Source: a virus
Reading direction: 5' to 3' (one strand)
Length of the DNA stretch: 25,072 nt
IMG/VR virus record: IMGVR_UViG_3300044798_000102
Location: 1-25,072 of that record
The position numbers and the translations under genes are program-made. Each line of letters opens with the position of its first letter. The first letter of the stretch is position 1. Below, piece after piece: positions 1-7,233 of the stretch. The notes under the pieces are model-generated. The model saw nothing but the letters and a program-made list of their open reading frames with translations, had not been told where the DNA came from and did no database searches.

Positions 1-528
1 GTTGACCGTCTTTCCTGCCGCTCGCGTGAAGCCTATCGCCAGATTCCCGATACCGGCTAGCGTCTGGAGAAGCGAGAAATAGCAGTCTGGCCCTTCATAG
101 ACGATGCCAGCCTTACTTTCAATTACTCCATGCTGGTGCACCCCGGACGCGGTGCTCAGTCCCCACTGCGTCCCAGTAGGAGGAAACAGGACAGCCGTCC
201 CCATTTTCAGGGGCGAGGCTTTCAGGGTCAATATATAGCCATAGATGCTTGACCAACCGTCCTGATCAAAAGAAATGGCAGTGGAATACACCGTCTGGTA
301 GGAGGTGCCTGAATCGAGAGAGATGGCGACAATGTCATACCACGAACAAGCAGTCTTGCTCGCAATCTGCCCGGTGACGGTAATCCGCTGCAGACTAAGA
401 GGGACGCCCAGGTTCATGCCTGCAATCAAGGCGGACGTGAGGCCTGCATCCTGCTCCATGTCCGTATCGACACGCTGTTTGGCCAGCGTATAGGTCGATC
501 CGCTAGAATACCGGACTATGGTGCTCAT
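1..528 (-). CDS. Tail-region protein after the tape measure (3' end missing)
   Basis: The frame is open from an ATG at 528 to the window edge, giving 176 codons without a stop, so the gene is cut off by base 1. Its ATG overlaps the tape-measure stop as ATGA. The N-terminus begins MSTIVRYSSGS and the visible part is rich in Ser, Thr, Gly and aromatic residues, as in beta-rich virion proteins. In siphoviruses the gene directly after the tape measure usually encodes the distal tail protein or another tail-tip component, and the position supports that role. I do not recognise a family from the sequence, so the function is inferred from order only. Confidence 0.75.
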   Translation of the reverse strand, partial: MSTIVRYSSGSTYTLAKQRVDTDMEQDAGLTSALIAGMNLGVPLSLQRITVTGQIASKTACSWYDIVAISLDSGTSYQTVYSTAISFDQDGWSSIYGYILTLKASPLKMGTAVLFPPTGTQWGLSTASGVHQHGVIESKAGIVYEGPDCYFSLLQTLAGIGNLAIGFTRAAGKTVN

Positions 529-1829
529 CCGCCCCTCCCGATGCCGTTGACTACAGCGCCGATACCGCCCGGGATTCTGTTAGTGACTGCGATAAGCGTA
601 TCCACGCGAGCAATAAGCTTTCCAAGTAGGTAGTCGGTTGAACCAAGCCGGTCGTTGGGGACGATGTACTCGGGTCCGCGTTCCCCCACCAGGGCAAGCT
701 CGGGGCCGTTCATCCCGACCCAGCCGCCGGAAGCATGGGGAGGGGGAATATAGGGCACAGCGACGCCACCCTGATTGACTCCCTGGTTGGCACCAATGCC
801 CTTAAGCCACTCGATCGCTTCTTTTGCGTGTTTGATGATCCATTCAATAGAATCCACGATGGCCTTGATAACAATGCCCAATCCCGTGAACGCCATCCCA
901 AGTACAGTGGCAACGTCCACCATCACCTTCTGTAACCCGGCCCCGCCCTTGCCACTAAGCCAGGTGAAGAGTTCCTTGATGTAGGGTCCCAGCGTCTCGG
1001 TGACGGAAACGATGAAGGGCTTGATGGCGTTATACATCTTGCCTGCTGTCTCGACTACCCAGGCGATTCCCTTTTGAATTGCCAGCACAAACGCCTGAAT
1101 CTGTGGCATGTGGGCGACAATGAACGCGGTGATCTTCTCGATCACGGGAGAGAGCACTTCCATAAGCGTTTTGGCAATCGGCAATAATGCCTGGCCCAGT
1201 GTCTCGCGCATGACCTCGTACGAGAGTTTCATCCCTTCGACCATGCCTGCCGTGGTTTTGTTATACGCTTCGGTCGACCCTGCCGTCTTATCCAGGATCT
1301 CCTGGAGATAGCTAGCTTCAGTCGTTCCTTTCTTGGCCTCGATGCCAAACTGCTTCAGAGACCTCGCCGTGCCGTTTGATGCCTGTGCCACCAAGTCATA
1401 AGCGGCGGCAACATTAATCCCTTTGAGCCGAGCGACTTCCTGCGCTGCCGAGACCGCCAGTTGAGCCGTACCAAGGTCTCCATATTTGACAATGGCCTTG
1501 TCCATCTGGCCCATGAGCACTTCAGCGTCGAAATGGTTGAGCTTCTCCTGTTTCTCAATCAATTTCTGCGCGGCAGCAATCTGTTCGTCGGTTGCCCCCA
1601 GGGTCGTTCGCATCGTGTTGCCGAACAGAGATGCGGCACGTTCAGATTCAATCCCCAGCTTGACCGTCGTATCGATCCACTTCGCCATAGCGCCGGCGGC
1701 GATCGCACCAATGACCAGCTTTAGCGCAGAGAAAGCCCCACTGACCTTCTGATTAAGGCCAGCGATCCCCTTCTCTGCACCCGCAGTATCTGCTGCTATC
1801 TTGAGGACAAGTTGCCCAAGCGTCTGCAT
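525..1829 (-). CDS. Tail tape measure protein (short, 434 aa)
   Basis: This protein sets tail length and occupies the tail lumen before DNA ejection. It starts just after the frameshifted chaperone product, as expected for a tape measure. The N-terminus resembles phage tape measures, with a Gly/Ala hydrophobic stretch at about residues 36-50. Long amphipathic helices follow, then hydrophobic segments at about 225-330. The C-terminus has the motif HASGGWVGMNGPELALVGER followed by GPEYIVPN, which recurs at the ends of many tape measures. At roughly 1.5 angstrom per residue (the rule from lambda-like phages) 434 residues would give a tail of about 65 nm, which is short. No lytic or peptidase domain is visible. 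Confidence 0.9.
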   Translation of the reverse strand: MQTLGQLVLKIAADTAGAEKGIAGLNQKVSGAFSALKLVIGAIAAGAMAKWIDTTVKLGIESERAASLFGNTMRTTLGATDEQIAAAQKLIEKQEKLNHFDAEVLMGQMDKAIVKYGDLGTAQLAVSAAQEVARLKGINVAAAYDLVAQASNGTARSLKQFGIEAKKGTTEASYLQEILDKTAGSTEAYNKTTAGMVEGMKLSYEVMRETLGQALLPIAKTLMEVLSPVIEKITAFIVAHMPQIQAFVLAIQKGIAWVVETAGKMYNAIKPFIVSVTETLGPYIKELFTWLSGKGGAGLQKVMVDVATVLGMAFTGLGIVIKAIVDSIEWIIKHAKEAIEWLKGIGANQGVNQGGVAVPYIPPPHASGGWVGMNGPELALVGERGPEYIVPNDRLGSTDYLLGKLIARVDTLIAVTNRIPGGIGAVVNGIGRGG

Positions 1830-1830
1830 G

Positions 1831-2375
1831 TTACCCCTTCATCACTTCGTCGAGGAATCGTTCTGCTTCTGCCGTTTCATCAGCCTTCGACAGGATCCCG
1901 AAATCAAAGTACCATTCCGTCGCCGTATGCCCTAGACAGTCACTTGGAAGGTTCCCGCTTCGTTCGAATCTGGCTCTAAGGATGGCACCGGTGTTGTCTC
2001 CGATGCTGCGGGCGAGACGCCATCCTTCGTCTGCGTCTTGTTGCCACGACCGAAAAAATCAGCAGCCACCTTCAACAGATAGTTCAAATCCTCCACGTCA
2101 TTGACGCTCTCGAGTCCGAATCCCTCCGGCCAGGTGGAGGCCTTGAGAACTTCCGTATACAAAACCACTCCTGCGGCAACCCTAGCGTCTATTGCTGCCT
2201 CGGTCTCGATGTCCTGATATGGCTTGACCTTTTCGTAAAATGCTAGAGTCATCGGATTGACCACGGCAGCCGGGGGCATGATCAGGTCGAACTCCAGAGG
2301 GCCGCCTTCGCAGCCCTCCGTCGACGGGAGAACGACGTGCCGTAGTGCCCGTTTCTTGTATTCCTCAAAGGTCAT
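1831..2375 (-). CDS. Tail assembly chaperone, gpGT-like -1 frameshift fusion
   Basis: If ribosomes slip back one base at the heptamer at 2058-2052, the -1 frame stays open for 73 more codons to a TAA at 1833-1831, just before the tape measure ATG at 1829. The fusion would be 181 residues: 108 from the zero frame, then a T-like domain. The extension ends GHTATEWYFDFGILSKADET and then AEAERFLDEVMKG, which looks like a real protein and not a shadow frame. A GT fusion that bridges tail tube and tape measure is well known in lambda-like siphoviruses. The frameshift is inferred from sequence; its efficiency is unknown. Confidence 0.85.
1932..2375 (-). CDS. Tail assembly chaperone, gpG-like (zero-frame product)
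   Basis: This 147-residue protein lies between the major tail protein and the tape measure, the position of lambda gpG and its relatives, which keep the tape measure soluble and recruit tail-tube subunits. It starts MTFEEYKKRALRHVVLPS and stops at 1932, about 100 bases before the tape measure. Its ATG overlaps the major tail protein stop by 4 bases. The codons at residues 106-108 read GAT TTT TTC, which contain a slippery heptamer. The last 39 residues after that point are polar and low in complexity, typical of the non-shifted tail of gpG. It is probably the more abundant of two products. Confidence 0.85.
   Translation of the reverse strand: MTFEEYKKRALRHVVLPSTEGCEGGPLEFDLIMPPAAVVNPMTLAFYEKVKPYQDIETEAAIDARVAAGVVLYTEVLKASTWPEGFGLESVNDVEDLNYLLKVAADFFGRGNKTQTKDGVSPAASETTPVPSLEPDSNEAGTFQVTV
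2052..2058 (-). promoter_or_regulatory. Programmed -1 ribosomal frameshift site (T TTT TTC)
   Basis: Read on the minus strand in the gpG frame the sequence is GA-T TTT TTC-GGT, a canonical X XXY YYZ slippery heptamer. Thirteen bases downstream is a possible stimulatory stem, AGACGC/GCGTCT, six pairs at 2033-2038 with 2015-2020 and a 12-base loop. That spacing is longer than the usual 5-9 bases, so the stem may not matter. The -1 frame is open from this point to the tape measure start. Confidence 0.8.
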
Positions 2376-2953
2376 AGCGTGATCGCCGTAATGGTCTGGT
2401 AATCGGTCACGATCATGAGCACATGCGTTGAGGGATCAGACCAGGCCTGCGCTGTCACGTTTCCGACATCCAGCAGCTTACCGTCCGCCATGCCGGACGC
2501 TTTGAGAGCCGGCGACTTGGTGAGGACGCAGTGCGGCAGCTTAAAGTGCCGCTCCACGGGGGCCGCGACTGTCACAGAACTATCCAAGGCGGCATTGACG
2601 TAGATCACAAACTCGATCGCGAACTCAGGGTAGGTGTGATCGTCCTTGAGGTTCGTGGTGAGGACCATGTTGGGCGTCGAACCCGTCAACGCGGGAGCCG
2701 TATCTCCCTGGAGACTAGCCCAGAGAGACTCGTCCATGACGGCGTTCCCGAAATTGAGATCTGCCTTGCCGCTGTTCTTGGCCGCGATGTAGAGTGTCGT
2801 GCCGTCGCCCTCGAGGACCTGGTTCACAGCGCCGGGATCAATGGCGACCTCTTGGATACCTTTCACCGTCTGCTGGCTGCCACCAAGAACCTTGACGGCA
2901 CAGACCTTGATGTTGCTAGCAACAACTTGAAAACCAATTGATGTGAGTGCCAT
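2372..2953 (-). CDS. Major tail (tube) protein
   Basis: This 193-residue protein sits directly before the tail chaperones and after the neck genes, the usual place of the siphovirus tail-tube subunit. It starts MALTSIGFQVVASN after an AGGAGG site spaced six bases from the ATG. The predicted composition is beta-rich, with many Val, Thr, Ala and Gly residues and short alternating strands. The segment around residues 80-95, DESLWASLQGDTAPALTG, and the end YQTITAITL are typical of tube proteins. Its stop overlaps the chaperone start. There is no C-terminal Ig-like extension. The identification rests mainly on size and gene order. Confidence 0.8.
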   Translation of the reverse strand: MALTSIGFQVVASNIKVCAVKVLGGSQQTVKGIQEVAIDPGAVNQVLEGDGTTLYIAAKNSGKADLNFGNAVMDESLWASLQGDTAPALTGSTPNMVLTTNLKDDHTYPEFAIEFVIYVNAALDSSVTVAAPVERHFKLPHCVLTKSPALKASGMADGKLLDVGNVTAQAWSDPSTHVLMIVTDYQTITAITL

Positions 2954-2963
2954 TAGCTACCTC

Positions 2964-3302
2964 CTAGCATTCCGCTGTGATGCGAACCGTGCCGTCATCA
3001 ATGTATCGAACATCCATTGAGCTCAGCGCACGTAACTGAGTCCTGATAGCGGTTAAGATTGCGAGTTCGACCGCCTGTTCCTGCGCAAGATTGTCTGATT
3101 CCTTGCAGACAGCCCAGATAGTCAACCCGTAGTCATAGACACCGAGACCCTTGCCATCGCCCTGCAACTCGTTCGTCCGTTTCAACTGGACCCCGGCGCA
3201 AGGCATCTGGTGCATCGTAAGTGGCGGCCCCTTGACGACACGGGATCCAAAAAGCGCGGAATTCTTGAGTTCGACGACCATTGCGTCCGCGATGTCACTC
3301 AT
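2964..3302 (-). CDS. Tail completion / tail terminator-like protein
   Basis: The protein has 112 residues and lies between the gp10-like gene and the major tail protein, where HK97-like phages encode the tail terminator or completion protein that caps the tail tube at the neck. It begins MSDIADAMVVELKNSALFG, and a later stretch YGLTIWAVCKESDNLAQEQA has the strand-helix character of this family. Its start overlaps the preceding gene by 8 bases, suggesting translational coupling. The family match is by size, order and general pattern, not by a diagnostic motif. Confidence 0.65.
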   Translation of the reverse strand: MSDIADAMVVELKNSALFGSRVVKGPPLTMHQMPCAGVQLKRTNELQGDGKGLGVYDYGLTIWAVCKESDNLAQEQAVELAILTAIRTQLRALSSMDVRYIDDGTVRITAEC

Positions 3303-3756
3303 CGGTCCCCGTCCCTGCGATAATGTCGCTGTCGGTCATTAACTTATCAATTGCCATCTTGCTGTATGCTTCCATGACGTCCTGAACGAGATAGGTCAGA
3401 GCCCTGTCCGAAGCTTCGGTGAAGTACCTGGTAGCCGGAACATGGGGCGTTCCGTCCCTCGTGACCGTCCCTGCATCATGGAATGCGATGTACCAAGCGT
3501 CCTCTGGCCCTCTGCGGGTCGTTGCATTCCTTTTGCTTCCCGCCATGAGATAGACAGCACCGTACTTCCTGGACATCCGGGCGCGGATAGACCGACTGCC
3601 CGCGCCCGTGTTCACCGGGACATTCACCCTGGCGAACTTCACCAAGCGCCTTGCCGTCACGAGCGCCCCCTTAAGAAACGCCTTGGGGACGTTCTTCGTG
3701 ACGTTGTTCAGTCGCGTCGCAAGTTCAGGAAGTCCTTCGACTTCGCACTTGATCAT
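3295..3756 (-). CDS. HK97 gp10-like head-tail joining protein
   Basis: This 153-residue protein begins MIKCEVEGLPELATRLN and continues with an amphipathic helix and the segment VKFARVNVPVNTGAGSRS. This fits the HK97 gp10 family pattern: a first strand, a helix, then a P-V-x-T-G-x-x-x-x-S-I motif. Conserved-looking R, G and H residues follow in the region AFHDAGTVTRDGTPHVPATR, also typical of the family. These proteins act at the neck during joining of heads to tails. The start overlaps the connector stop by 4 bases, and the next gene starts inside its 3' end. Confidence 0.82.
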   Translation of the reverse strand: MIKCEVEGLPELATRLNNVTKNVPKAFLKGALVTARRLVKFARVNVPVNTGAGSRSIRARMSRKYGAVYLMAGSKRNATTRRGPEDAWYIAFHDAGTVTRDGTPHVPATRYFTEASDRALTYLVQDVMEAYSKMAIDKLMTDSDIIAGTGTDE

Positions 3757-4301
3757 ATGGTCCCTCGAATGAATGGGATAAGCTTAGCCTTCGCGGCAGC
3801 CACGATCCGGTTGTCCCCAGGAATCACCTCGGGCGCCTGCAGCTGAGCCATTGACAATTCTCGGGCGGCAAGCAGGAAGATAGCCGACTTGATGGGACCG
3901 GGGTAATCTGCCGCATAGCCACCCACGTAGGAAAGCACGATCCGCAAGGATTCTGCAGTGATATAAGTCAACAGTTCCAGATAACGCGTCAGCCCGTCCA
4001 TGAACCTGCGCTGGACATAATCAGTTCCTTCGACGAGCGTAATGTCCTTTGTCGGGTCGACAGGATTTGGACGGTACTTGACCGATGTGAGTGTGGTAAC
4101 CGGCGGGTGCGCCGGGAAAACGATCTTGCAGCTGTCCTGCAACTCCGCTGTCACCGTAGCCGTGTCCAATTGATACCCTAATACCCGTTCCACGTCGGCC
4201 TGGGAACGCGCGAGGACATAGGCATTGTTCACGTCCCCGGTCGTATCGGCCGAGTCTATATGTGCAAATGCCTTGAATTCGGGCAGCAGGGTGACAGCCA
4301 T
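3753..4301 (-). CDS. Head-tail connector protein (gp6/gp15-like adaptor)
   Basis: The 182-residue product is mostly helical and begins MAVTLLPEFKAFAHID. The segments VLARSQADVERVLGYQLDT near the start and YPGPIKSAIFLLAARELS near the end correspond to the helices typical of head-tail adaptors that sit below the portal ring. Between them is a strand region, CKIVFPAHPPVTTLTSVKYR, with the hydrophobic-Pro pattern common in the DNA-packaging adaptor family. It lies between capsid-side genes and the gp10-like gene, as expected. The ATG shares one base with the stop of the preceding gene. Confidence 0.75.
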   Translation of the reverse strand: MAVTLLPEFKAFAHIDSADTTGDVNNAYVLARSQADVERVLGYQLDTATVTAELQDSCKIVFPAHPPVTTLTSVKYRPNPVDPTKDITLVEGTDYVQRRFMDGLTRYLELLTYITAESLRIVLSYVGGYAADYPGPIKSAIFLLAARELSMAQLQAPEVIPGDNRIVAAAKAKLIPFIRGTI

Positions 4302-4660
4302 TACGCGCCAGCGGCCTTAGCGGCTGCAGCGATCTCCGGATCCTCGTTATGTGCGAGGAAATCCGTCACGTACTTGGGATTCTCAGCGTAGATCTCCCGG
4401 ACCGTCTTGCCCTTGTATTTCCCAAAGGTCAACCGCAGTTCCACAGCAGGAACTAGAATGGGTTGTGCCGGCGCCAGCATGGCAGTCTCAACCATGTTGC
4501 CTCCAACAACCGATGTATACCGGCCATCGTTACCCCCAACGAGCACTGCAAAGTGTCCCTTGATGAGCGCCTGTCCCTGGTCTTCCGGGACCTCAACGTC
4601 CATCCCAGGACGCCAGACTCCGAACGGGCCTGCTGCGAGTGACAGCATACGTACAATCAT
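4301..4660 (-). CDS. Small head/neck-region protein with ExoX-C-like tail
   Basis: The protein has 119 residues. A well-spaced GGAGG precedes the ATG, and the ribosome site lies inside the end of the previous gene. The N-terminal part, starting MIVRMLSLAAGPFGVWRPG, and the phrase VPEDQGQALIKGHFAVLVG resemble a short phage beta-barrel protein often found near connectors. The last 45 residues contain LTFGKYKGKTVREIYAENPK and then YVTDFLAHNEDPE. This FGKYKGKT-x(n)-P-x-Y-x-x-x-L pattern is known from the C-terminal domain of ExoX-like exonucleases. No exonuclease catalytic domain is present, so this may be a nucleic-acid or protein-binding module reused in the virion. Function unknown. Confidence 0.65.
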   Translation of the reverse strand: MIVRMLSLAAGPFGVWRPGMDVEVPEDQGQALIKGHFAVLVGGNDGRYTSVVGGNMVETAMLAPAQPILVPAVELRLTFGKYKGKTVREIYAENPKYVTDFLAHNEDPEIAAAAKAAGA

Positions 4661-4662
4661 GA

Positions 4663-5034
4663 TCAGCCTCCAATCAGGGCGTAGAAACGTCCCGTCTTCG
4701 TGTCGCCGCCCCCGGTAATTGCGACCTTAAGCCGGTCATTGTAAATGGCGACAGCTTCCCGAACCTTTGTTCCTGCGGCAGCGTAGAGAGCATCGCCTCC
4801 CGCCTCATCCTGGATACCAACACGTGGATACTTGATAATTGAGGCTGCTGGAGTCGTCAGGGTGAGGACCGGTTCTGTCGTCGATTCAACCGTGATGGTA
4901 ATTGTTGGCGTGGCATAATCAGTCTTTACATACCGGATCGCAAGCACACGACCAGAGGCGACCGGAACATATCCGGTCGCCGTCCCGTCGGCAGCAGTTG
5001 TGACAATCCCTGAGTCAAACCACTGGGCGTACAC
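4663..5034 (-). CDS. Conserved-looking head-region structural protein
   Basis: I place the start at a GTG at 5034, preceded by GGAG six bases upstream, giving 123 residues beginning VYAQWFDSGIVTT. A longer reading to 5166 would overlap the previous gene by 131 bases and lacks a ribosome site. The chosen start lies one base after the upstream stop. The protein is beta-rich and soluble, with ADGTATGYVPVASGRVLAIR near the start and a final RFYALIGG. It lies in the head module between capsid and connector genes, so a head decoration or stabilising role is plausible but not shown. Family not recognised. Confidence 0.7.
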   Translation of the reverse strand: MYAQWFDSGIVTTAADGTATGYVPVASGRVLAIRYVKTDYATPTITITVESTTEPVLTLTTPAASIIKYPRVGIQDEAGGDALYAAAGTKVREAVAIYNDRLKVAITGGGDTKTGRFYALIGG

Positions 5035-5035
5035 G

Positions 5036-5497
5036 TTATGCTCCGTAATCCCCAGTGACCATAACCCTGGAAACGAACGTCTTCCCAACAGCAGGAAGAT
5101 AAGCGGCCACATAGTAGAGCGTCTTGGCGCTACTCGTGATGTTGGACGTGTAGATACCAGTGGCAAGCGTCTGGACTAGGTCGGCTTTGGCGGCCACAAG
5201 AACGCTCAGGTCGGTACCGCACGCAGACTTCACGGCCAGGGTCGTGGCGGCGGTTCCCGTCAATCCCAGACCCGTTGCGGCATCCGAAAGCCAGAAATGA
5301 ATGACCTGCGGCGTGGTGACTGCAACCCCCGCTCCATCCAGCACGGCGATGGCGCACTCCGAGACGGTTGAAGCAGCCGCAGTAAAGGTGAAGGTGACGC
5401 TTGCCGCGACATTGGCAGTGCCTACTTTCAGGACGGCGCCCGGCTCCAACGTCAAAAGGCCGTCTTCCTTGTGAACTCTTGCAGTAGAGCTTCCCAT
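5036..5497 (-). CDS. Head-region protein, possibly decoration
   Basis: This 153-residue protein begins MGSSTARVHKEDGLLTLEPG and has a GGAGG site six bases before the ATG. It is rich in Ala, Thr, Val and Gly and appears to be all-beta, with phrases such as SVTFTFTAAASTVSECAIAV and a later TLYYVAAYLPAVGKTFVSRV. A perfect hairpin lies just before its ribosome site. It follows the major capsid protein by one gene, a common place for decoration or head-fibre proteins. I do not recognise a named family. Confidence 0.7.
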   Translation of the reverse strand: MGSSTARVHKEDGLLTLEPGAVLKVGTANVAASVTFTFTAAASTVSECAIAVLDGAGVAVTTPQVIHFWLSDAATGLGLTGTAATTLAVKSACGTDLSVLVAAKADLVQTLATGIYTSNITSSAKTLYYVAAYLPAVGKTFVSRVMVTGDYGA

Positions 5498-5511
5498 TTG
5501 CTACCTCCGAA

Positions 5512-5532
5512 GGGGGCCCAATGAGGGCCCCC
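5512..5532 (-). other. Perfect 8-bp hairpin before the 5036-5497 gene
   Basis: The plus strand reads GGGGGCCC-AATGA-GGGCCCCC, an 8-pair GC-only stem with a 5-base loop. In the transcript it falls between the stop at 5549 and the GGAGG at about 5503-5507. There is no U-run after it on either strand, so it is not a normal intrinsic terminator. It could be an RNA-processing or stability element that separates the highly expressed capsid genes from those downstream (inference). Confidence 0.6.
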
Positions 5533-5548
5533 GATACATTGAACTGGA

Positions 5549-5998
5549 TTAGACAGGTGTGACCACAGAAAGGGACGACAGGCAGCCCTTGGTAACCAGC
5601 GACTGTGTCACAGGCATCACGCCCTTGCCGCGGAGAACGATCATGCAACAGATGACGGCGTTCGCCGCGCCGGGGGTCATCGTGAACTTGATGTAGCGCT
5701 TCGTGGGGCGGCAGACTTCAAGAACCTGCACGATGTTGGAAATGGGGGAAGAAGCGGGTTCGGTATAAGTAACAGTAGCCGCCGTGTAGGCGGTCGCCGC
5801 AGCAGCAGACGTGTCCCCACCGAATGCAGCAAGGGTGAGCGTTCCGTTTGCAAGGAGCGTATCATAAGAAGCAATGGCACATGCCCAGTCGAACCCGGCC
5901 ATATCTAGGACAGTCGAGGATTTGGCCACCTGGCCGGCGGTGAAGTACCCGACTTCCTGCGTGATGATGTTATTCTTGAGGAGACTCTTCATACCCAT
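5549..5998 (-). CDS. Head-region protein next to the major capsid protein
   Basis: The 149-residue protein starts MGMKSLLKNNIITQEVGY, with AGGAGG eight bases before the ATG. The middle is Ala/Thr-rich (TSAAAATAYTAATVTYTEPA) and the next part, VCRPTKRYIKFTMTPGAANA, looks like the beta strands of a small jelly-roll or Ig-like domain. Position immediately after the major capsid gene, before any connector, suggests a capsid decoration or accessory protein made in high amount. No family was recognised. A GC-rich hairpin follows its stop. Confidence 0.7.
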   Translation of the reverse strand: MGMKSLLKNNIITQEVGYFTAGQVAKSSTVLDMAGFDWACAIASYDTLLANGTLTLAAFGGDTSAAAATAYTAATVTYTEPASSPISNIVQVLEVCRPTKRYIKFTMTPGAANAVICCMIVLRGKGVMPVTQSLVTKGCLSSLSVVTPV

Positions 5999-6010
5999 GT
6001 CATCATCCTC

Positions 6011-7213
6011 CTATGGGGCAAGCGTGATGCGGGTGAAGGCCTCGGGAAGGACGGGTTGACCGTCTGACCAGACCTCACCATAGAACCCGGTCTCACCGGT
6101 GGCGATGTGCAGTTCCTTCGCGACGGCAATGGAAATACCGTTCGAGTCGACGATGCGGTAGCCGGACTTGAAGTCACCCAGGATGCCGACGTAGAGGCCA
6201 GCAGTCCAGGTATGGGGAACGTACAAGGACTCGTTCACGGGAACACCAAGGAGTCTGTCGGGGCTTCCGGTGACAACCGAACCGTACCAGATGTAGCGGC
6301 CCTCGCCGTCCTTCATCGATGCAAGTGCAAGGACTGCGGAGCTGTGGAACATCCATACCGCAACCGCTCGATATTGTTCCTGGATGTTGTACTTTGCGCC
6401 AATCAGGCCATCCAGGGTGAGGGCGGTCTGTGTGTTGCCGGTCGCAAAGTCGCGGTCAGTGTTGATGCCGTTCACCGAAGCGGTGAACACGCCAAGCGGC
6501 TGGTTGGTGCCTGAGCCGTTGAAATAACCATTCTCAAACGCCTTGGCGAACTTGAAGATGAAGCGTTCGCGGACCTTGCTCTCGACATCGATCCCCGAGT
6601 TCCGAAGGAGCGCGTTGGAAATCTTGATTCCCTTGCGCAGAACCTGCGGCTTGAGCTCGCGCTTGCCGAATTTCATGGTCACATCGAGCGTGGCCGCGGC
6701 GACTTCAGACGTCCATTCGGCGTCGGAAGCATCTGTAAGTAAGGTGGGTATGCCGAGAGAATCGGTGCCCGCGATGGTCTCGATCGTCGCCAGCTGGCGG
6801 ACGAAGACTTTGGCGTCGACACCCTGGATGAGTTGTTTCGCGAACTGCTCAGGTACGAGGTAGCCGCCATCGGCCTCACTCGACTGTGTCAGGGTACGAG
6901 CTTCGATCTCGCTGACGCGCCCGTTGCGCAGATATTTGACGAATGCGGCGCGCGCCTCATCCTTGGGTGCTTCTCCCTTGACCCCGCCCGCAGCAAGGAC
7001 GGGCTGTTTCTCGCCCAAAGAGACCTCCGCGGCTTCCAGCGCACTCCGACGGTCCGCATCCTCTCTGAGGGTGATCACGTCGGTCATGATCTTATCGTAC
7101 TGCGTCCGCTCTTCAGCGGTCATCTCGCGCTTCTCCTTATCCGCGAGATCGATCAGTACGCGTGCATTGCTGATAAGACCTGCACGCTTCTCGAGAATAT
7201 CTTTTACAGTCAT
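6011..7213 (-). CDS. Major capsid protein, HK97 fold
   Basis: About 400 residues. The N-terminal 70 residues, TVKDILEKRAGLISNARVLI onwards, are coiled-coil-like and match the delta (scaffolding) domain that the prohead protease removes in HK97-type phages. Downstream features of the fold include LTQSSEADGGYLVPEQFAKQ, the E-loop/spine region with WTSEVAAATLDVTMKFGKRE, and FENGYFNGSGTNQPLG, a standard phrase in this family. A GTG at 7216 precedes an ATG at 7213. AGGAGG is two bases from the GTG but five from the ATG, so I take the ATG. Portal, protease and capsid are in the canonical order. Confidence 0.95.
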   Translation of the reverse strand: MTVKDILEKRAGLISNARVLIDLADKEKREMTAEERTQYDKIMTDVITLREDADRRSALEAAEVSLGEKQPVLAAGGVKGEAPKDEARAAFVKYLRNGRVSEIEARTLTQSSEADGGYLVPEQFAKQLIQGVDAKVFVRQLATIETIAGTDSLGIPTLLTDASDAEWTSEVAAATLDVTMKFGKRELKPQVLRKGIKISNALLRNSGIDVESKVRERFIFKFAKAFENGYFNGSGTNQPLGVFTASVNGINTDRDFATGNTQTALTLDGLIGAKYNIQEQYRAVAVWMFHSSAVLALASMKDGEGRYIWYGSVVTGSPDRLLGVPVNESLYVPHTWTAGLYVGILGDFKSGYRIVDSNGISIAVAKELHIATGETGFYGEVWSDGQPVLPEAFTRITLAP

Positions 7214-7233
7214 CACTACCTCCTAGGTAGTCT

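Noticed and set aside
5130-5648. 172-codon minus-strand frame with many Arg, Cys and His
   Set aside because: It spans two genes and the hairpin between them in an alternative frame, with no ribosome site.
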